Origin: Tenebrio molitor
Lineage: Eukaryota; Arthropoda; Insecta; Coleoptera; Tenebrionidae
Length of the DNA stretch: 64,000 nucleotides
Direction: 5' to 3'
NCBI RefSeq assembly: GCF_963966145.1
Contig: NC_091046.1
Coordinates: 9,982,001 to 10,046,000, forward strand
Shown: positions 59,701 through 64,000 of the stretch, in pieces
How positions within the stretch are numbered: the stretch's first letter is position 1
Layout of the letters: the number at the start of each line of letters is the position of its first letter
Translations under genes and position numbers: made by a program
The notes under the pieces: model-generated
Databases searched by the model: none
Told to the model about the DNA's origin: nothing
What the model saw: only the letters and a program-made list of their open reading frames with translations

Positions 59701-60690
59701 GGATGTTAAAAACACGCAGCATGAAATCTACGGTGAAAACTACACATTTCACCTTTTAATAAAAACGTCGGTTTCTCGAGTTACATGGGCGTCACTCACG
59801 GTCGTAACTGAGTTTTCCCTTCTGTCTATATTTGTTTTGCAGGTCCTTTTTATTACAAGACCTTTCTTATCTGCATGCTAAGAAGAAATCATAAGATAAA
59901 ACAACCTTCCAAGTTCAGTTTGAAAATTGATACACCACGACGGGGGTTCCCGCAAGATCATCGCAACAAAACGTAATTGTACTTTATTTGGCAGCGAATA
60001 TTGGCGAATTTCGCAAACCAGTTATTCCTACAGTTATGGATGTAAAAAATTAATGATTATACACGCAGTACTGCACTGCAATAACGTGATGCTCCCTCGA
60101 TGTCTCGATTTAACTGCTAGCATTTTGATATTTTTATTATTGCGGTCGCGCAGTTACTGGCTACGTCGTTTTATTGTTGTGGCTTTGCTGATAAGTGCAT
60201 ATCTTTCTATTTACCAACGGCGATACGCGAAAATAGAATTCGAAAATTATATCAAATGAAATTGTTTGCAGAAGGAAGAGTCACAATGAACACTATATGA
60301 TTTAATAGTACGAGGGGGTATTGATAAATAGTTAACTTTGGTCATTTCTAGTAAGTGATCATGTAGCTATTTTTGAAGGGGTCATCTGGCAACGAAATGT
60401 TTGATGAAATATCGACAACGACAACATTAGCAGGTCAATGTCTTTCTTGTTTTACCATAAAGAACTCGGTTGAGGCGTTTAAGAGCAGTAAGAAAATTAA
60501 AAACTAAAGGAGGGCTGGAAGAAGAATTTCTGCATCAACAACAGAAGACGTCCATGTTATCGGTGATAAGATTTTGGAACATGGACAAATTGTTTGTACA
60601 AAGAATACCAAAACTTTGAACATCTCAAGTCCCTAACACCGATTATTAAAACAAGTGCTTTAACTTTTATTCAACATAAACACAAAAAAA
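56790..60690. other. Non-coding stretch, AT-rich then GC-richer
   Basis: 56.8-58.1 kb is AT-rich. 58.1-59.4 kb is GC-richer with many CpGs and no domain-bearing frame. Nothing specific was recognised. Confidence 0.4.
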
Positions 60691-60806
60691 TTGTGTATCA
60701 AAAACGGTCCTGCGAGTACTCGCATTTGCACGCCTCGGCTATCTCCTCGGCCCACAAATCTTACTCTCACTTGCAAAAGTGCCGTTTCTGGCCTAGTGAT
60801 ACAAAT
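60691..60806. mobile_element. Hairpin MITE, copy 1 of a family, about 116 bp
   Basis: TTGTGTATCA … AACGGTCCTGCGAGTACTCG is mirrored by CTTGCAAAAGTGCCGTTTCT … AGTGATACAAAT. The tip is GC-rich (CACGCCTCGGCTATCTCC). It has the same plan and end motif as 63779-63901. Confidence 0.6.
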
Positions 60807-63778
60807 ATGTAACTATTTTTACACTAGGCTAGAAACTTATCAATACATCCTCGTCATTATGAAATAGATTTTACGTTTTTCACGGTGAGCACTTTTTCCA
60901 GAACAACAATTCGTTTGTAGTTGCAAAAATTTCGAAAAATGAATCATATTCATCATAAATCACCGCGAAAACCGCAGATCGATTCCGACCTCGTTAAATC
61001 CCATCAGCGGATTGCAACCAGCAATTTAAATTCATCAGAAATAATTTTCTCGCCATTTTCATAATAGTCTGCTATTTGACGGCCTAATCAGATAACAGCG
61101 AAAGGGTGGTGGTCATCTCTGTGTCCAAAGACGGTTCCTTATTGGCACCTTTCCGTCTGTGTACGTTAAAGATCGCGAGTTCGAAATTCCCCGGAGTTTC
61201 CCTCCTGGCACAATATTTAGTTTGTTAAAAAAACACCGATCCAGCGTTGTTGTTTTCAGTTTGTCGAGTGGTTGTAAGGTGTAGCGTTGCGTAAAGTTCC
61301 TGGCATGTTCGTAGTTAGGTCTTATAATAATGTTTTGTTTAGATAGTTTTGTTGGTAACTCCATTAATCCAGAAATATGGGTTTATATTTTACGATAAAA
61401 GATATTTTATTGAGTCTATTACGTAAATGCGAGGAGAGCATGTAGTTTCTTGCACCACGTCGTGCGTTTTATTGCAAGTTATGGTATGTAACGGGGGATT
61501 TGCCTCGCGGAATTCGTTAATTGGGGCACTGTAAACCACGGCGTGAATAATAAATAAATATTAGTGCCTGGTCTTAAATTACAAAGTATATATCCTGCCT
61601 AAGTGCCTTTAATAATTCAACAAATTTAAAACATGTATAAACAGAGGATTCCGGCGTCTGGATAACTCAATGTACGTACACCGGTGGGTATGTAAAAAAG
61701 GCGGCGGCGATTTATGGCGGCCTAACTTTGTCCCAACTATATATTCGTCCCCTTAAACTAATTAGGCTTCGCAGGCAAAAAAGTTAAGAGCCAATCCAGA
61801 AAGCAAACAGCCACGATTAGGTTAGTCCGGGAATTTTTTATTATGAAATGCGGCCAAGTCACTCAATAATCCACGGATTACTACACCGATAACTAATGTA
61901 AAAAGTTTGGACGGACGGTTTTACATCGGCATTTTTCTGCTCCTCGGTCTGCTCCGCTCCTCCTGGCGTATGTACGGAATTGTAATAAAAATAACAGTAA
62001 TCGTTTCGAGCGGTTTTTATTTATGCCGTCTGTGGAACAACATTCCGTGAAAATGCCGAAAATATTTTTATTGTTCCGTTTGATGTTTGCGTTCGGCTTT
62101 TGATGTAGCGATGATTGCTTTTTCTGCCAGGTGCGTTATTAACTTTAATGTTGTTAATATGAACGTTTAATTAAAACGGAGTCGTGTACTGAACAAATCT
62201 CGTTACGTTCTTACAAGTTTTAATGTTCATAATACGTGGCAACAAGACGTAATCTTCCGTATGGTGTAATTAAACTGGGGGGTTTAGGGCGTGAACAGAT
62301 GCACTTGCTGCAGCTCCGGTTTACACCGCCGAATTATTCCCGACTATCAATTTGTTTAAACAGCGAACCGTTGCAATTCCTGTTGCGGAAATCGCCAATT
62401 CGATATTTACAACTGCAAATAAGTTGAAGCAATTCTCCGAGGCTGATTCAGTAGCTCTGTTTACAGCGGGGGATCCTCCGGTCTTCATTGCTATTCTATT
62501 CAGTTCACCAGCAGTGATAATATCCTTGTTTTGAATCAACGTGCACGACCGACAACTTTCACAATTCTCAATATTTCAAATTAACGACGGCTAATTTTTC
62601 ACCAATTATGATACGCTCCTTGAAAGGGTGAATTTATAGAAAAATAAACTAATGAACCCAACCTGTTTCTTGCGATGAACGTTTTCTTCTCACATTTTCT
62701 CACTGCTTTCGAGCAGTTCCTGTAATTCACCGCATTAAATTTCAATTCCTTCAAATAAACTCACCACTCACTCCACGTTTCACGTTCTTACTTGTCATAA
62801 TTGGCCAAATTATAGGCATCCCCTTGTACATCCCCTTTTACCCTTCAATTTTGACATTACGATAAAAAAAATAATACTTCGTAGTATTTTAAAAATACAA
62901 ATAACTATTGTCCAATGTAAGTTAAACCTTCAAGTCATTTTCTTTACCATGATTGCTGGAAATAATAAAAAAGTCGATTTCCTTACCGGTTCTAAATGTT
63001 TTTGAAGTGAAAACCTCTTTAGGTGCCGCAACATTGTTTCCGAGCAGTGAATTAGTTTCACCGTCACGCCGACACGCGTCACGTCACACGCTCCGAGGTG
63101 AAAGGCTCATTCGATTAAGTTCTGGGGAGTCAAGTTTAGTCGAGCGAGCGAGAAACGGACAGCTGTGCGTCACTTCCAAATATTCATTGTGTTGCTGTCT
63201 TTCGCAACCCTACTTGATCATAATTTTTTTGACACACACTATATTTTGGCAGTCACAACTTCAAATTTAAAAATTCCAAGGGAGTCGCAGATGTCAAAAA
63301 CCTCTTGAAGAGAACGGATATTCCGTCGACAAAACAAGCAATCTATTTGCATGAGATAATTATTTGAGCATTCTGAATGTTTTTGGCATATCGTCAATTA
63401 GGCTACGCCTACACCTAATAACGAGTCGACAGAAAAGTAAACGTATAATTCCTGTTGACATTCTTTCTTGTTTTTATTTTTTAATTCATCAGCCTGGAAA
63501 GACCCACTTCAGCAGAAGCATCTCATAAAGTTGAGAATCTGAAACTTTTTACAAAGTTTTCGATTTATAAATAAATGTTTGTTGTTGCTTCCTGGTGCTA
63601 ATTCTGCGTTGCACCGGCCGTTATTGACGGTTTTGCATGATTCAAAATCCGCCGGGAACGTTAAATTCCCGGCCTAGTACTTACAAAAGTGACCTTGGTT
63701 AGAAGTTACTTTGGTTGAATTAATGAATAATGATTTTTTACTTTTCAAAAATTATTTAAATTGTCGGCATGAAAATGT
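60807..63778. other. Non-coding stretch
   Basis: No gene recognised. A CpG-rich patch at about 63050-63170 holds CGTCACGTCACACG and precedes a GAGCGAGCGAGAAACGG run; it could be promoter-like, but nothing downstream supports a gene. Confidence 0.35.
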
Positions 63779-63901
63779 TTGTGGATTACACGTCCAGAAA
63801 ATGTTTTGCCAGTGCTCGTGTTGCTCCGCGGCTAGGCGCCTTGGCTACGCAATACCACTCACACTCGCAAAATATCATTTTCTGAACTAGTAATCCAAAT
63901 A
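63779..63901. mobile_element. Hairpin MITE, copy 2 of the family, about 123 bp
   Basis: TGTGGATTACACGTCCAGAA then AATGTTTTGCCAGTG is mirrored by CTCGCAAAATATCATTTTCT then GAACTAGTAATCCAAA. The tip (TCCGCGGCTAGGCGCCTTGG) is GC-rich. Ends and inner ACTAG-CAGAAA and TTTTGC-AGTG blocks match 60691-60806. Confidence 0.65.
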
Positions 63902-64000
63902 ACTATTGTGGGCATTTGTTGGCACTTTCCGATGGACCGTCCGGATTGTCTGGTCTAGATCTTGTCGACTTTTTGTTCGCTCATGAAGTCGTTTTAGCCG

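Overview
This is an AT-rich, intron-rich, gene-poor stretch of an insect nuclear genome, possibly a beetle. The coding evidence is the 3' terminal exon of one conserved host gene and one apparently intact DNA transposon gene. The rest is non-coding DNA with many small terminal-inverted-repeat (TIR) elements and degraded LINE fragments. I saw no tRNA, rRNA, CRISPR or bacterial-type operon structure.

Host gene: the minus strand at 17669-17844 encodes the last two C2H2 zinc fingers and the stop codon of a Kruppel-like factor of the KLF6/7 type (Drosophila luna). It has a clean splice acceptor. Earlier exons must lie at higher coordinates, but I found none, so much of 17.8-64 kb may be luna introns and regulatory DNA. 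The 3' UTR should lie just below 17669.

Transposons: the best find is a complete-looking hAT element at 9124-11828. It has a 21-bp perfect TIR, an 8-bp target duplication (ATAATGAT), and five exons that join without stop or frameshift into a 484-residue transposase. Other elements are Tc1/mariner-type remnants at 33.9-34.4 kb and 38.8-40.3 kb, a Harbinger-like element with a TAA duplication (12841-13534), several TA-flanked CAGGGT-ended elements, three copies of a 205-215-bp MITE, several 110-135-bp hairpin MITEs, and three 5'-truncated copies of one purine-rich LINE. Three loci show one repeat inside another: 18.2-19.1, 28.6-29.3 and 38.7-40.5 kb.

Local repeats that no named element explains include a cluster of palindromes with a CCCACTGAGTGGG core (33.7-33.8 kb), a 31-bp minisatellite (33.2-33.4 kb), a degenerate three-unit repeat of about 155 bp (31.2-31.7 kb), a 74-bp repeat with one inverted arm (45.55-45.75 kb), and a perfect 34-bp palindrome (42876-42909) beside a cryptic open frame. 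The moderately GC-rich, single-copy-looking blocks at 19.1-27.7, 34.4-38.7, 46.9-51 and 55-64 kb have no recognisable coding content and are candidates for regulatory or intronic DNA. All calls were made by eye; family names rest on remembered motifs, not on database searches.
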